Notes under the pieces: generated by a model
Seen by the model: only the letters and a program-made list of their open reading frames with translations
Database searches by the model: none
Told to the model about the DNA's origin: nothing
Assembly: GCA_024231695.1 (NCBI GenBank)
Contig: JAAEQF010000587.1
Span: 28,744-92,743, forward strand
Direction of reading: 5' to 3'
Length of the DNA stretch: 64,000 bases
Origin: FCB group bacterium
GTDB taxonomy: Bacteria; Zixibacteria; MSB-5A5; GN15; JAAZOE01
Made by a program: the position numbers and the translations under genes
Shown here: positions 16,590-24,616 of the stretch, one piece after another
Position numbering within the stretch: the first letter of the stretch is position 1
How the letters are laid out: every line of letters begins with the position of its first letter

Positions 16590-17853
16590 TGAAAAAGCAA
16601 AATTAGTAAAATTTGAGGTCAACAATATAGCATGTATCAGATTTGCAGAAGTCGAATTCACTGAAAATGACAATCTTGTTGTGGTCGGTGGTAAAAACGG
16701 TTCAGGGAAATCATCCCTTTTACAGGCTTTAATGTTTGCCTTTGAGGGTAAAAAAGGGATGGAGAAAGACCCGCTTAGATATGGCGCAGACAAGGGATTC
16801 GTAAAAGTGACTTTAGGGGGAAACGAATTTCAGATCCGCCGTGCGATAACAGAAAAAAGCGAGACATTGACCGTTAAGGGGCCCGACGGAAAAAACATCA
16901 CATCCCCGCAAAAAGTGTTGAACGAAATTATAGGTTCAATAGGTATCGACCCAAGTATCATCTGGCAGATGAGCGGCCCCCAAATTTCACAGACGTTGCG
17001 TGATTCGATGGGGATAGATTTATCAGAATTGGATACCAAGGAAAAAAAGGCTGTCGACGCCAGAAAAATAGCGAATGCAAAGACCAAAAAAATTGCTGCT
17101 ATTGTTGAGGCTGCCGAATACCATGAGGGTGTGCCGGATGAAAAACAATCGGCGTCGGAACTTGTATCTGAGTTCAGTGATGCTGAGAAGTACAACAAAA
17201 CTATCGATAATGCTAGAAATGCATTTGATGGCGGTATCAAACGATACAATGAGATCGACGTTGAAATAAATAATTTGCAGGAACGGATAAATGCACTTTG
17301 TGCTGAGTCAGAACAACTCAAAGTGGAATCTGAAAAAGCTAATGAATTTTTAGCATCAAACGAATATGTTGATTTGGAATCTATCCGAATAAAAATGGTA
17401 AACGTCGAAGCTATCAACGAAAAAGTAGAGGCAAACAAGCGTCATTTAGAATTGACAAAAGAGCTTTCCGATTCTAAATCGAAAGCGACTGTTTTAGACA
17501 AAGAAGTAAAGGCGGTTCGACAGGATAAACTTGACTTGATCGCTTCGTCTCAATTCCCTCTAGATGGTGTTGAGTTTGACTCGGACGGCCAGTTGATACT
17601 TGACGAAAAGCCGTGGCACGCTTGGTCTGATGGGGAGCGCCTCCTTGCATCTTTTGAGATAGCGGCGGCCATGTCCCCGGGGGTTAATGCCGTAGTATTA
17701 AGGCAGGGGGCTTTATTTGACGAGGATGCAAAAAAGGTCATAGCCGATATTGCGAAAGAAAAAGGATATATCGTTCTGATGGAGGTCGTTGGTGAAAGTA
17801 ACGACGTTCAGATTATAATGGATAACGGCCAGGTGAAAGACCAAAGGGGATAA
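16582..17853 (+). CDS. Rad50/SbcC-like ATPase, short form (423 aa)
   Basis: Walker A is clear (GGKNGSGKSS at 36-45) after a short SMC-type first strand. Residues about 140-310 are a charged coiled coil, much shorter than in Rad50. A signature-like WSDGERLLASFEIA lies near 350. Where a Walker B acid is expected the sequence reads AVVLRQGALFDE, with Gln in place of the usual acid. Such short phage Rad50 homologues are common in recombination operons. No Mre11/SbcD partner is seen in the window. It is probably involved in end processing with the Cas4-like nuclease. Confidence 0.75.
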   Translation: MNSEKAKLVKFEVNNIACIRFAEVEFTENDNLVVVGGKNGSGKSSLLQALMFAFEGKKGMEKDPLRYGADKGFVKVTLGGNEFQIRRAITEKSETLTVKGPDGKNITSPQKVLNEIIGSIGIDPSIIWQMSGPQISQTLRDSMGIDLSELDTKEKKAVDARKIANAKTKKIAAIVEAAEYHEGVPDEKQSASELVSEFSDAEKYNKTIDNARNAFDGGIKRYNEIDVEINNLQERINALCAESEQLKVESEKANEFLASNEYVDLESIRIKMVNVEAINEKVEANKRHLELTKELSDSKSKATVLDKEVKAVRQDKLDLIASSQFPLDGVEFDSDGQLILDEKPWHAWSDGERLLASFEIAAAMSPGVNAVVLRQGALFDEDAKKVIADIAKEKGYIVLMEVVGESNDVQIIMDNGQVKDQRG

Positions 17854-17908
17854 CCGGTTTGACAATTTTAAATTGTTCAGTAGTACTTTAAATAGAAAGG
17901 AAAAGGCA

Positions 17909-18331
17909 ATGGTTGAAGCAGTGGAATTTGCACGTAAATACAAGGGAAAACTGACTGTCATCAAGGCAGACGGCGACAGAGTGGAATTGGTTCTAAACAA
18001 ACTCGACGAACTCCGGATCGAGCCTAACAAAAAAGGCGTCATGGAGTTTAAAAAGATGACTGCCAGATGCGCCGTTAGAAGGGGACGGAAGTTGTTAGTT
18101 GATGAGTTCAATGGAGTATCGAACAAGGTGACGCTGGAATTGGAGTTATTCGACATCGACGATGAACCTGCTGGCGTTGTCGTTGTCGACCCGGCAACCA
18201 TCGAAAGCGCTGCGTCTGGTTCCGCACTTATCGGAGAAGTGAAACAAGACATGGTTGATTGCAACCACGAAGGTCTTGTATGGGAGGAAATCACCTTCCT
18301 GCCTAAAAGTGCCAGTATGCGCAACGATTAA
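17909..18331 (+). CDS. hypothetical protein (140 aa)
   Basis: I use ATG 17909 because AGAAAGGAAAAGG precedes it; the longer ORF-track start has no ribosome site. The product is mixed alpha/beta with alternating charged strands (KLTVIKADGDRVELVLNKL). No motif was recognised. It is the last gene of the recombination operon and is followed by terminator-like hairpins. Confidence 0.65.
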   Translation: MVEAVEFARKYKGKLTVIKADGDRVELVLNKLDELRIEPNKKGVMEFKKMTARCAVRRGRKLLVDEFNGVSNKVTLELELFDIDDEPAGVVVVDPATIESAASGSALIGEVKQDMVDCNHEGLVWEEITFLPKSASMRND

Positions 18332-18391
18332 ACATAATAATCCAAATACAAAACGTTAAATTATTGGTTTGGGCGAGAAAGACGTGCTATA

Positions 18392-18416
18392 AAAAGAGTA
18401 CTCTAGCTACTCTTTT
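18392..18416 (+). terminator. hairpin terminator after recombination operon
   Basis: AAAAGAGTA and TACTCTTTT form a perfect 9-bp stem around a 7-base loop, with T residues on the 3' arm. It lies between converging transcription units. Confidence 0.55.
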
Positions 18417-18499
18417 CGTAGTGCTTAAAGTCACGATGGCAGTCGTGGCCCTTTTCGTTCAGCTTCACGCCAACTATCGATTCTTTTTCATGTACACAT

Positions 18500-18533
18500 A
18501 AAAAAAGGCCGCTACTTGCAATAGCGACCTTTT
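18500..18533 (-). terminator. rho-independent terminator of the reverse-strand gene
   Basis: On the minus strand, AAAGG-T-CGCTA pairs with TAGCG-G-CCTTT and is followed by seven T. It stands about 90 bases after the stop of the reverse-strand gene. Confidence 0.7.
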
Positions 18534-18623
18534 ACGCGTTGGCTATTCACCTTGACGACACCGTATAATCATCCTTTTTATAAATAAAGGTCGGAATGCC
18601 GTCAAGCATTCATTTTTTTATAT

Positions 18624-19001
18624 TTAGTATCCCATTTGTTTTTTCATAGATCTGCGGTGGGTCTCGTATTCTTGGTCAATTTTAGCGGACTCTTTTTCAG
18701 TTTTTAGTTTTTCTTGCCATTCCTCGGTAGATTCGATTTCCGCGATAGCGGCTTCGATTTTATCAAGGATTTCTTGTTTCATCGCCAGGCATCCAATTTT
18801 GGCGGCGAATACGGGATGGTTTAGTTTTTCGGGTTTGCCATAACCAATATGTGAGTTATCGACATATGCATCAATGTCGAAGTCACAACATTTTACTGTG
18901 ATTTGATCTCCATCTACGTTGATATTTTCTTTGGTGTTTAAAGTTAGTTTTACTTCGGCGTTTTGGTTGTTGCTAGTTTTCCATGTGATTATTTTTTTCA
19001 T
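18624..19001 (-). CDS. small reverse-strand protein behind a CACAATGTG promoter (125 aa)
   Basis: The ATG at 19001 is preceded by GGGGAAC, as in many genes here; the ORF-track start is far upstream of the promoter. The protein starts with a beta region (KKIITWKTSNNQNAEVKLTLN), has a CCDFDIDAYVD strand and ends in a charged helix. No family was recognised. An in-frame upstream ATG (19046) lies at the predicted transcript start and would add 15 residues; see findings. It is one of only two minus-strand genes, so it probably belongs to a different regulatory programme. Confidence 0.7.
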   Translation of the reverse strand: MKKIITWKTSNNQNAEVKLTLNTKENINVDGDQITVKCCDFDIDAYVDNSHIGYGKPEKLNHPVFAAKIGCLAMKQEILDKIEAAIAEIESTEEWQEKLKTEKESAKIDQEYETHRRSMKKQMGY

Positions 19002-19053
19002 TGTGTTCCCCGTTTCGTTGTTTGTTTTGTGTGTTGCGTTGTTCATGAGTATC

Positions 19054-19082
19054 AACTTATAGCACATTGTGTATAGTGTCAA
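19054..19082 (-). promoter_or_regulatory. promoter with CACAATGTG operator (family member 1)
   Basis: On the minus strand TTGACA (19082-19077) and TAAGTT (19059-19054) are 17 bp apart. The palindrome CACAATGTG occupies spacer positions 6-14, three bases before the -10, as in the other copies. Confidence 0.75.
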
Positions 19083-19130
19083 CCTTTTTTTGTAGTTCCT
19101 ACTTATTTTTTTGTGTTTTTTAGAAAAACC

Positions 19131-19158
19131 TTGACGGAAGTATCTGATTCGGTAATCT
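19131..19158 (+). promoter_or_regulatory. promoter of the antirepressor leader
   Basis: TTGACG at 19131 and TAATCT at 19153 are 16 bp apart. Transcription would start near 19165, just before the interleaved inverted repeats. Confidence 0.55.
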
Positions 19159-19167
19159 AGAACAGTG

Positions 19168-19276
19168 CAGCCCGCAAAACTGCGCAACTTTGAAATTTTA
19201 AGATCTTCCGATGAGTTACCGAGTTTTCCCTACCTTTGCGGGCTGTACGTTGAGCTCGGTGGCTCATCGGAGGATC
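19168..19276 (+). ncRNA. interleaved inverted-repeat leader (pseudoknot-type) of the antirepressor
   Basis: Arm A CAGCCCGCAAA (19168-19178) pairs perfectly with A' TTTGCGGGCTG (19235-19245). Arm B (19202-19223) pairs with B' (19255-19276) over 22 positions with three G-U wobbles and no mismatch. The order is A-B-A'-B', so the stems either form a pseudoknot or exclude each other. The wobbles indicate selection at RNA level. B' ends about nine bases before the AAGGAGG ribosome site, so folding could control access or transcription. No known riboswitch class was recognised. Confidence 0.7.
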
Positions 19277-19298
19277 CTATTTTTAAGGAGGTATTAAA

Positions 19299-20177
19299 AT
19301 GACAGACATTGTAAAATTCAATTTCTATGGTGATGAGCTTGAATGTGTGAAGGACGACGAGGATCTTTGGGTCTCTGTCCGGCGGATGTGTGAACCACTT
19401 GGAATTGATCACGACAATCAACGCGTCAAGCTGAAAAAAAAATCTTGGGCACGCACGGTGCTAATCACCGCGCACGATGCAAACAACCGAAAACAATCAC
19501 AATTTTTTATTCATGTTGATAGTGTGCCAATGTGGTTGGCGACTATTGACGAAAAACGCGTATCAGAACATGTTCAGCTTAAACTAATCAAGTTTCAACT
19601 CGAGGCTGCCAAAGCCTTGCGGGATCATTTCTTCGATCACAAGATTTCAATTCCAGACAACCTCGAGGATGCTTTATTGCTGGCAGCGTCTCTTGAGGGC
19701 GAACGAAAGAAACTGAAGGCCCGCGTCGAAGCCGACCGGCCAAAGGTAGAGTTCGCCAAACGGATCGAGACATCGGAACAAACCTATTCATTGTCGGCGG
19801 CGTCCAAGGTGCTCAACAACGAAGGTATTGGATTCGGCCGTCAGCAGCTCTGCAACTTTCTTCGGTACATGGGGCACCTGTTCCGCAACTCAAGGAAAGA
19901 ACTTGAGCCGATGCAGGATTGTATTGACCGAGGATATTTCGAATATAAATTTGGCGAACGTTACGAATTCAAGAATAACGTTAAAACAGGTCGCAAGCTA
20001 CGATATGGGGCGACAACGGTGACCGGCAAGGGGTTAGTGTGGATAAAAAGCCTCATGGAACGTTACCCGGACTTGGTTGATTCTGTGTTGAATCAGAGCG
20101 CTATCATCCACAAATCAGCGCATAAAAATCGTGAATGCCGAAGGGCTAGTATCCATTCTGTGAGAAAAAAACGTTGA
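19299..20177 (+). CDS. ant: phage antirepressor, P22 Ant N-terminal + KilAC domain (292 aa)
   Basis: AAGGAGG stands before ATG 19299. Residues about 1-115 match the P22_AR_N pattern (FYGDELECVKDDEDLWVSVR, CEPLGIDHDNQRVKL). After a linker, residues about 150-265 match the KilAC/ANT domain (YSLSAASKVLNNEGIGFGRQ, then 'LFRNSRKELEPMQDCIDRGYF'). Antirepressors of this layout inactivate a phage repressor by binding it. Here the target could be the two-HTH protein at 12954 (inference). Expression is probably controlled by the structured leader upstream. Its stop codon overlaps the next promoter's -35 box. Confidence 0.85.
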   Translation: MTDIVKFNFYGDELECVKDDEDLWVSVRRMCEPLGIDHDNQRVKLKKKSWARTVLITAHDANNRKQSQFFIHVDSVPMWLATIDEKRVSEHVQLKLIKFQLEAAKALRDHFFDHKISIPDNLEDALLLAASLEGERKKLKARVEADRPKVEFAKRIETSEQTYSLSAASKVLNNEGIGFGRQQLCNFLRYMGHLFRNSRKELEPMQDCIDRGYFEYKFGERYEFKNNVKTGRKLRYGATTVTGKGLVWIKSLMERYPDLVDSVLNQSAIIHKSAHKNRECRRASIHSVRKKR

Positions 20178-20203
20178 CAGCGTTGCATTGCGTAATACAT
20201 AAT
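20174..20203 (+). promoter_or_regulatory. promoter of the replication operon
   Basis: TTGACA at 20174 and CATAAT at 20198 are 18 bp apart. The downstream leader holds dyads, including GCGAC-AGC-GTCGC, that could be operator sites. Confidence 0.5.
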
Positions 20204-20252
20204 GCCGCAACGAAATAACAACGCGACAGCGTCGCATAGCAAAGGTTTTGGC

Positions 20253-20657
20253 ATGAATGAATACATTTTTATTCCTACTTCGATTTTGGACTCTTCTGTA
20301 TGGCAAGAACCACCTCATATCCGGTTAACGTGGATTACAATGATGTTGATGGAAAACAAAAAAGGCGTTGTTGAGGCGTCAATACCAGGCCTTGCCAGGC
20401 GCGTAGGGGTTACCGTGGCAGAATGTATTGAGTCATTAGATTTTTTAAAAAATCCTGACGAATACAATATTTCTAAGAACTTCGAAGGACGGCGAATAAA
20501 AGAAACGTCTGAGGGGTGGATTATTTTAGAACACGATAAACATTCTGCGAAGTTGCAAAAGCAACGAACCCAGAGTGCAGAAAGGGGCCGGCGTTTTCGT
20601 GAACGAAAAAAGGAACGTGAAAAAGAGCGAATGCAAAGTGGAAAGTGTGAAAAATGA
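20253..20657 (+). CDS. phage replication-region winged-helix protein (134 aa)
   Basis: ATG 20253 is preferred over 20202 because the conserved family start is the MNEYIFIPTSILDSSVW segment and an AAAGG site precedes it. The motifs RLTWITMMLMENKKGVVEAS, IPGLARRVGVTVAE and a final GWIILEHDKH are characteristic of phage replication-operon DNA-binding proteins. The C-terminus is a highly basic helix. It overlaps the next gene by four bases, and the pair probably initiates phage DNA replication. Confidence 0.7.
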   Translation: MNEYIFIPTSILDSSVWQEPPHIRLTWITMMLMENKKGVVEASIPGLARRVGVTVAECIESLDFLKNPDEYNISKNFEGRRIKETSEGWIILEHDKHSAKLQKQRTQSAERGRRFRERKKEREKERMQSGKCEK

Positions 20658-21703
20658 GACCACCTTACACATGCGTATATCGCGAGATTTGGGATGATGA
20701 ATCATTTTGGGTGATGTCAGAGATTGGAAGGCTGGTTTATTTTTACGTTTTAACAGCACCTATGGGGAATGGATTAGGATGTTTTAAGGCCGGTATGGCC
20801 GCGATGATAGAGGAATCTAGAATTCCAGAAAAACGATTTGTGGAAGGGTTCAACGAAGGGTTGACGAAAGGGTTATTCAAATACGATAATCGGCACAGAG
20901 TAATTCTCATCCCTAAATATTTTGAACGAAATCCACCAATCAATCCGAATGGGATCGTAGCGATGAGTAAAGAGTATGTTAAAATTCCTGATTGTGGGCT
21001 TAAACATGAATGTTACCATATAGTTAGGGTATTTGTTGAGTCAAAAAGTGAAGGTTTCTCAATGCAATTTGAAAGCCGATTTGATGTACCTTCAGCGAAC
21101 CCTTCGGTAAATGATTCGGCGAATGATTCAGCAAATGATTCGGGCAATGATTCGGGTAATCATTCAGCGAATGATTCGGCAAATGATTCAGGTAATCATT
21201 CGGGTAATGATTCGGCGAATCACCTGGTAACGTATTCCCCTTCCCCTTCCCCTTCCCTGTCCCCTTCCCTGTCCCCTTCCCTGTCCGATCCCCTGTCCGA
21301 TCCCAATAAAAATATTAAAAAGAAAATTGCCGATTGTGACGCCGATTTTAATTTTTTCTGGGCAATTTACCCCAAAAAAGTAGGCAAGAAAGCAGCGATC
21401 AACGCGTGGAAAAAATCAAAAAAAGAAAAAAAGAAAAAAGATCGATTGCCAGACGCCAACACCGTTGTCGATACAATAAGAAACCAAATAGAAGCAAAAA
21501 AAGCTATCCGAGCAGCAGGGCAATTTGATGCAGAATGGCCCAATCCTGCCACATGGTTAAACGAAGGACGGTGGATGGATGAAATTAGCCCACCAGCAAC
21601 GCAAATAGGTAGGGCTAGACAAAGCGTGGCTTTGAATCAAATAGAACAAGGAAAACAGGCTTTACAAGAAGCAAGAAGAAAGAGATTAAAACGTGACGAA
21701 TGA
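20654..21703 (+). CDS. phage replication initiator-like protein with repeat linker (349 aa)
   Basis: The N-terminal domain (about 1-150, YREIWDDESFWVMSEIGRLVYFY) is a winged-helix-type region of phage replication proteins. Residues about 150-195 are 4-residue NDSA/NDSG repeats, followed by a Ser-Pro-rich stretch. The C-terminal domain (FFWAIYPKKVGKKAAINAWKK and NPATWLNEGRWMDE) is common in phage replisome organisers and O-like initiators. The DNA encoding the linker has iteron-like repeats, so the gene may carry the origin, as lambda O does. It overlaps the next gene. Confidence 0.75.
   Translation: MRPPYTCVYREIWDDESFWVMSEIGRLVYFYVLTAPMGNGLGCFKAGMAAMIEESRIPEKRFVEGFNEGLTKGLFKYDNRHRVILIPKYFERNPPINPNGIVAMSKEYVKIPDCGLKHECYHIVRVFVESKSEGFSMQFESRFDVPSANPSVNDSANDSANDSGNDSGNHSANDSANDSGNHSGNDSANHLVTYSPSPSPSLSPSLSPSLSDPLSDPNKNIKKKIADCDADFNFFWAIYPKKVGKKAAINAWKKSKKEKKKKDRLPDANTVVDTIRNQIEAKKAIRAAGQFDAEWPNPATWLNEGRWMDEISPPATQIGRARQSVALNQIEQGKQALQEARRKRLKRDE
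21098..21229 (+). repeat. 12-bp iteron-like repeats inside the initiator gene
   Basis: Nine good copies of AATGATTCGGCG-like 12-mers run back to back from 21110 to 21217, with a degenerate copy on each side. They encode NDSA/NDSG. Confidence 0.9.
21098..21330 (+). other. candidate replication origin
   Basis: The iterons are followed by a homopyrimidine-rich tract (21235-21304, with CCTTCCCTGTCC units) and then an A/T-rich stretch (AATAAAAATATTAAAAAG). Iterons, a strand-biased tract and an AT-rich region inside an initiator gene resemble the lambdoid O/ori arrangement. This is inference. Confidence 0.5.
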
Positions 21704-22511
21704 AATCAAAACAAGTGCCGATACGATTGATGCCGTCATGGCAACATTCTGCACCGAATATTCACCCCATTTCGCAATCACAATTGAAAGATCCAACTTG
21801 TGGCAACGGATGCTATCAAAATTTGCACCTAAAGTTATACAATCCGCTGCACACATATTGATGAGTTTGCCCAACGAATTCCCACCACGGATAGGAATGA
21901 TGCATGATAAATGCGCAAGTATTTCAGAAGGAGAACTGTTTGAGCCTACTAGCAGCGATGCATGGGGGAACATTTTGAAAGCCGTCGCTTCGAACTCTCG
22001 AGGAGATGACATCAACTTAACCGACATGGAGCGAGCCGCTTACAAAAAAACAGGTGACGGAACCCTTGCCGGAATTGGGAAATCCCAAAACATCGACGCA
22101 ACACGTGCAAATTTTGAAAGGGCGTTCAACGCATTGGTTAAAAAGCAGCGGTTAGAGCGTGCCATTTCACCTGATATACTGGCATTTGCGAATAGTTGCT
22201 CTAAATCGCAAAAGTCGAGACTCACGTCCGGGAACAATGCGATGGAAAGTCAACCCGAACCACATAGGGATAGGTTTAAGAAGGAAGATATTTTAAAAGA
22301 AATCGCAAAGTTTAAAGAAACCGCCCAATTCAAACAAGCCGCTGAGGTTCCTCCATTTGCCACTCAAGAGCCCTCAATCAAGAATGCGACCAATGACGGC
22401 AATAAGTTAACCGAAGAGCAAATAACGGCATTTTTCGGAGGCGATGGGCTATCTAAGATAGAGGACATGTTGGGTAAGTCCCTTAACAAAATGAGAAAGG
22501 ATAATTTATGA
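21693..22511 (+). CDS. replication accessory / helicase-loader candidate (272 aa)
   Basis: The GTG start overlaps the preceding initiator gene. The N-terminal region (ITIERSNLWQRMLSKFAPKV, then LPNEFPPRIGMM) and a later 'DAWGNILKAV' fit the layout of phage proteins that follow replication initiators. Many of those act as helicase loaders or replisome accessory factors. No Walker motif is present, so it is not a DnaC-type ATPase. The C-terminal half is helical and charged. Function is inferred from position. Confidence 0.55.
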   Translation: MTNEIKTSADTIDAVMATFCTEYSPHFAITIERSNLWQRMLSKFAPKVIQSAAHILMSLPNEFPPRIGMMHDKCASISEGELFEPTSSDAWGNILKAVASNSRGDDINLTDMERAAYKKTGDGTLAGIGKSQNIDATRANFERAFNALVKKQRLERAISPDILAFANSCSKSQKSRLTSGNNAMESQPEPHRDRFKKEDILKEIAKFKETAQFKQAAEVPPFATQEPSIKNATNDGNKLTEEQITAFFGGDGLSKIEDMLGKSLNKMRKDNL

Positions 22512-23518
22512 AATTTAACGAATTTTACGATGCATCAAAAAAATTTATCGACCCTAGAATACGGGTCAAATACAAAGAAGAAAGCAAATTTTGGAAGTTG
22601 TTTCCCTTAAAAATGCGGTCATATTGGACCACGTTGGGAAAAACCATCTGGGCACCAAATAGGGAACGCGTTTTGAGTCCAAACCGGGTTGCGTCTGCGG
22701 TTGCCGTGTATCTACACGAATGCCGGCACGTGGCCGACTCGTTGGACCGTCCAATTATGTATTATATTGATTACTGCTTCCCGCAAATTCTGGCGCCGTT
22801 TTTGGCAATCGCTGCGGTTGTACTACACCTCGTTTTCGATATCCCTTGGCACCTCGGTTGGAGCCTTGGGGCGTCATGCATTGCATTATTTCCGTGGCCA
22901 TCTTCTACCAGGTTAAATATTGAGGATCATGCTTATGCAATAAGCACATGGATTAGGTTTAGAAGATACAAGAATTTTGATGATCCAAAGCTCATTGCTG
23001 AGGCGACGGAATCACTATCAAAGGTCATAAATTCCTGGGTTTATTACAAGATGACGTGGAGGAATAAGACTGCGGATATTGAAGCGAAAGAAATCATAAT
23101 TAAAGCGGTAGGTTGGTGCAGAGAAGAAAGACATGGATTGTTTTATCCAGATCCATTTGAAAATGCCGATTTAAACGGCACTTTAGTAAAATTATTGGAT
23201 GAACCATTTTCTACAACATGGTATCCGCGCTCAATTCGCGACTTACATGGATTGTTTTATCCAGATCCATTTGAAAATGCCGATTTAAACGGCACCTTAG
23301 TAAAATTATTGGATGAACCATTTTCTACAACATGGTATCCGCGCTCAATTCGCGACTTAGATCCGGCGATACCTGCCGATGTTGCCCGGGTAGTAGGCGG
23401 CTACATGTTGGCAATAGACGAACAGGATGAAAAACCAACGATTGAGGCCAAAGGGTTTGGGGTATCCGTCAACACGGCCAGACGTGGGATCAACTTCAAG
23501 AAAGGTAGTAAAAAATGA
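22508..23518 (+). CDS. membrane protein with HECRH metallopeptidase-like motif and internal duplication (336 aa)
   Basis: The start overlaps the previous stop (ATGA). Residues about 60-85 contain VASAVAVYLHECRHVAD, an HExxH-xx-D type motif as in zinc peptidases. A hydrophobic stretch at about 95-140 could form one or two membrane helices. A 38-residue segment (HGLFYPDPFENADLNG...) is present twice in tandem owing to a 114-bp duplication. Similar HExxH phage proteins of unknown substrate exist, and I cannot assign a function. Confidence 0.65.
   Translation: MKFNEFYDASKKFIDPRIRVKYKEESKFWKLFPLKMRSYWTTLGKTIWAPNRERVLSPNRVASAVAVYLHECRHVADSLDRPIMYYIDYCFPQILAPFLAIAAVVLHLVFDIPWHLGWSLGASCIALFPWPSSTRLNIEDHAYAISTWIRFRRYKNFDDPKLIAEATESLSKVINSWVYYKMTWRNKTADIEAKEIIIKAVGWCREERHGLFYPDPFENADLNGTLVKLLDEPFSTTWYPRSIRDLHGLFYPDPFENADLNGTLVKLLDEPFSTTWYPRSIRDLDPAIPADVARVVGGYMLAIDEQDEKPTIEAKGFGVSVNTARRGINFKKGSKK
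23131..23358 (+). repeat. 114-bp tandem duplication
   Basis: Copies at 23131-23244 and 23245-23358 differ at a single visible position (CACTTTAGT vs CACCTTAGT). The duplication is in frame and must be recent, or kept identical by recombination. Confidence 0.95.
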
Positions 23519-24189
23519 AACGGAAATTGAAGAAATTAGAATTGATAAGCTATTATATCGTGGACGGTGAAAAGGTTACTGACAGACCGGACAGCGAGGA
23601 TGAAATTTATCATTACGTCGGTCCTGCGTCTCCGACACAGAATAAAATTATCGGTCCACCGCCAGACGTGACTGGCGACCTGACCGGAGTGCGAGGCAAT
23701 CTGAGAGGTGTATACGGCGATTTAACGGGATTGTCCGGCGACCTGACCGATATAATGGGCAACCTAACTAATGTGACGGGAGACCTAACCGGTGTATCCG
23801 GCGACCTGACCGACGTGTCTGGCGATCTGACCGACGTGTCTGGCGACCTAGGCGGCGTGAGAGGAAAAATTGACGGCTTACGAGGTCACTTAATAGCAAT
23901 GTCTGGAGACATAACTGATGTGTGGGGTTCCGTAAACGGAGTTTCAGGAAATATGTCAGGATTGTCCGGCGACCTGAATCTAGTTCACGGAGACATGACT
24001 AACGTCCGTGGCGACCTAACCGGTGTATCCGGTGACCTAACCGACGTGTCTGGCGATCTAACCAATGTGCGTGGCGACATGGCCAGAATGCGTGGCAACT
24101 TGACCGGTGTGTTCGGCGATATTAACGAGTGCGATATTACCAATGAAGAACGTAGAAAAAGCATAAATATCGAGGACTTGTTGAAGTGA
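23515..24189 (+). CDS. heptapeptide-repeat (GDLTGVS) solenoid protein (224 aa)
   Basis: It overlaps the previous gene by four bases. After about 50 unique residues the chain is almost entirely a seven-residue repeat of the form VSGDLTD/VRGNLTG, some 20 copies, ending before a short charged tail. Regular hydrophobic and small residues suggest a beta-solenoid. Such phage proteins are known, but their function is unclear; DNA mimicry or scaffolding are possibilities only. The 21-bp DNA repeat is less regular than the protein repeat. Confidence 0.75.
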   Translation: MKRKLKKLELISYYIVDGEKVTDRPDSEDEIYHYVGPASPTQNKIIGPPPDVTGDLTGVRGNLRGVYGDLTGLSGDLTDIMGNLTNVTGDLTGVSGDLTDVSGDLTDVSGDLGGVRGKIDGLRGHLIAMSGDITDVWGSVNGVSGNMSGLSGDLNLVHGDMTNVRGDLTGVSGDLTDVSGDLTNVRGDMARMRGNLTGVFGDINECDITNEERRKSINIEDLLK

Positions 24190-24267
24190 GCGATTTCTCA
24201 CTGACAATCCTTAGTATAAAAAGCTGAACATATATCGGCAATTATAGAAAAAAAGAAAATAAAAAAC

Positions 24268-24296
24268 TTGCGCGGAGTTTTAACACGTGTTAGTTT
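24268..24296 (+). promoter_or_regulatory. promoter with AACACGTGTT palindrome
   Basis: TTGCGC at 24268 and TAGTTT at 24291 are 17 bp apart. The palindrome AACACGTGTT (24282-24291) overlaps the -10, suggesting an operator. The leader ends with AAAGGGGAACGG. Confidence 0.5.
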
Positions 24297-24322
24297 TTCA
24301 ACAGCGAAAGGGGAACGGTACA

Positions 24323-24616
24323 ATGGAAAATATAAAAGAATTAATAGAGTGTGCCCGTTTTAGTGCTGCAATAATATCTAGCGACCGTGCTACCAACAAG
24401 ACATTGGCAAAAGTTCTAAAAGTAAGTCATCTCAAGGTTGAGAGATGGTACAAAGAACATGATAAACCAAATGACGAATGTAAAGAGAAAATTAGATTAT
24501 TGGCTAGTCATTGGAGAAAATTTTCTTCTATGACGGCTAATTTGATTAAAAAACTAGAGTTCGAGAGTCTCGATCAAGTACGCGATATCGAAAGGGCCGC
24601 TAAAAATGGCAACTAA
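24323..24616 (+). CDS. small HTH DNA-binding protein (97 aa)
   Basis: ATG 24323 follows AAAGGGGAACGG; the upstream ORF-track start precedes the promoter's leader. Residues about 28-55 (TNKTLAKVLKVSHLKVERWYKEHDKP) form a helix-turn-helix of the Cro/XRE-like kind. The small size and its own palindrome-bearing promoter suggest an autoregulated phage regulator. It overlaps the Gp37-like gene by eleven bases. Confidence 0.65.
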   Translation: MENIKELIECARFSAAIISSDRATNKTLAKVLKVSHLKVERWYKEHDKPNDECKEKIRLLASHWRKFSSMTANLIKKLEFESLDQVRDIERAAKNGN

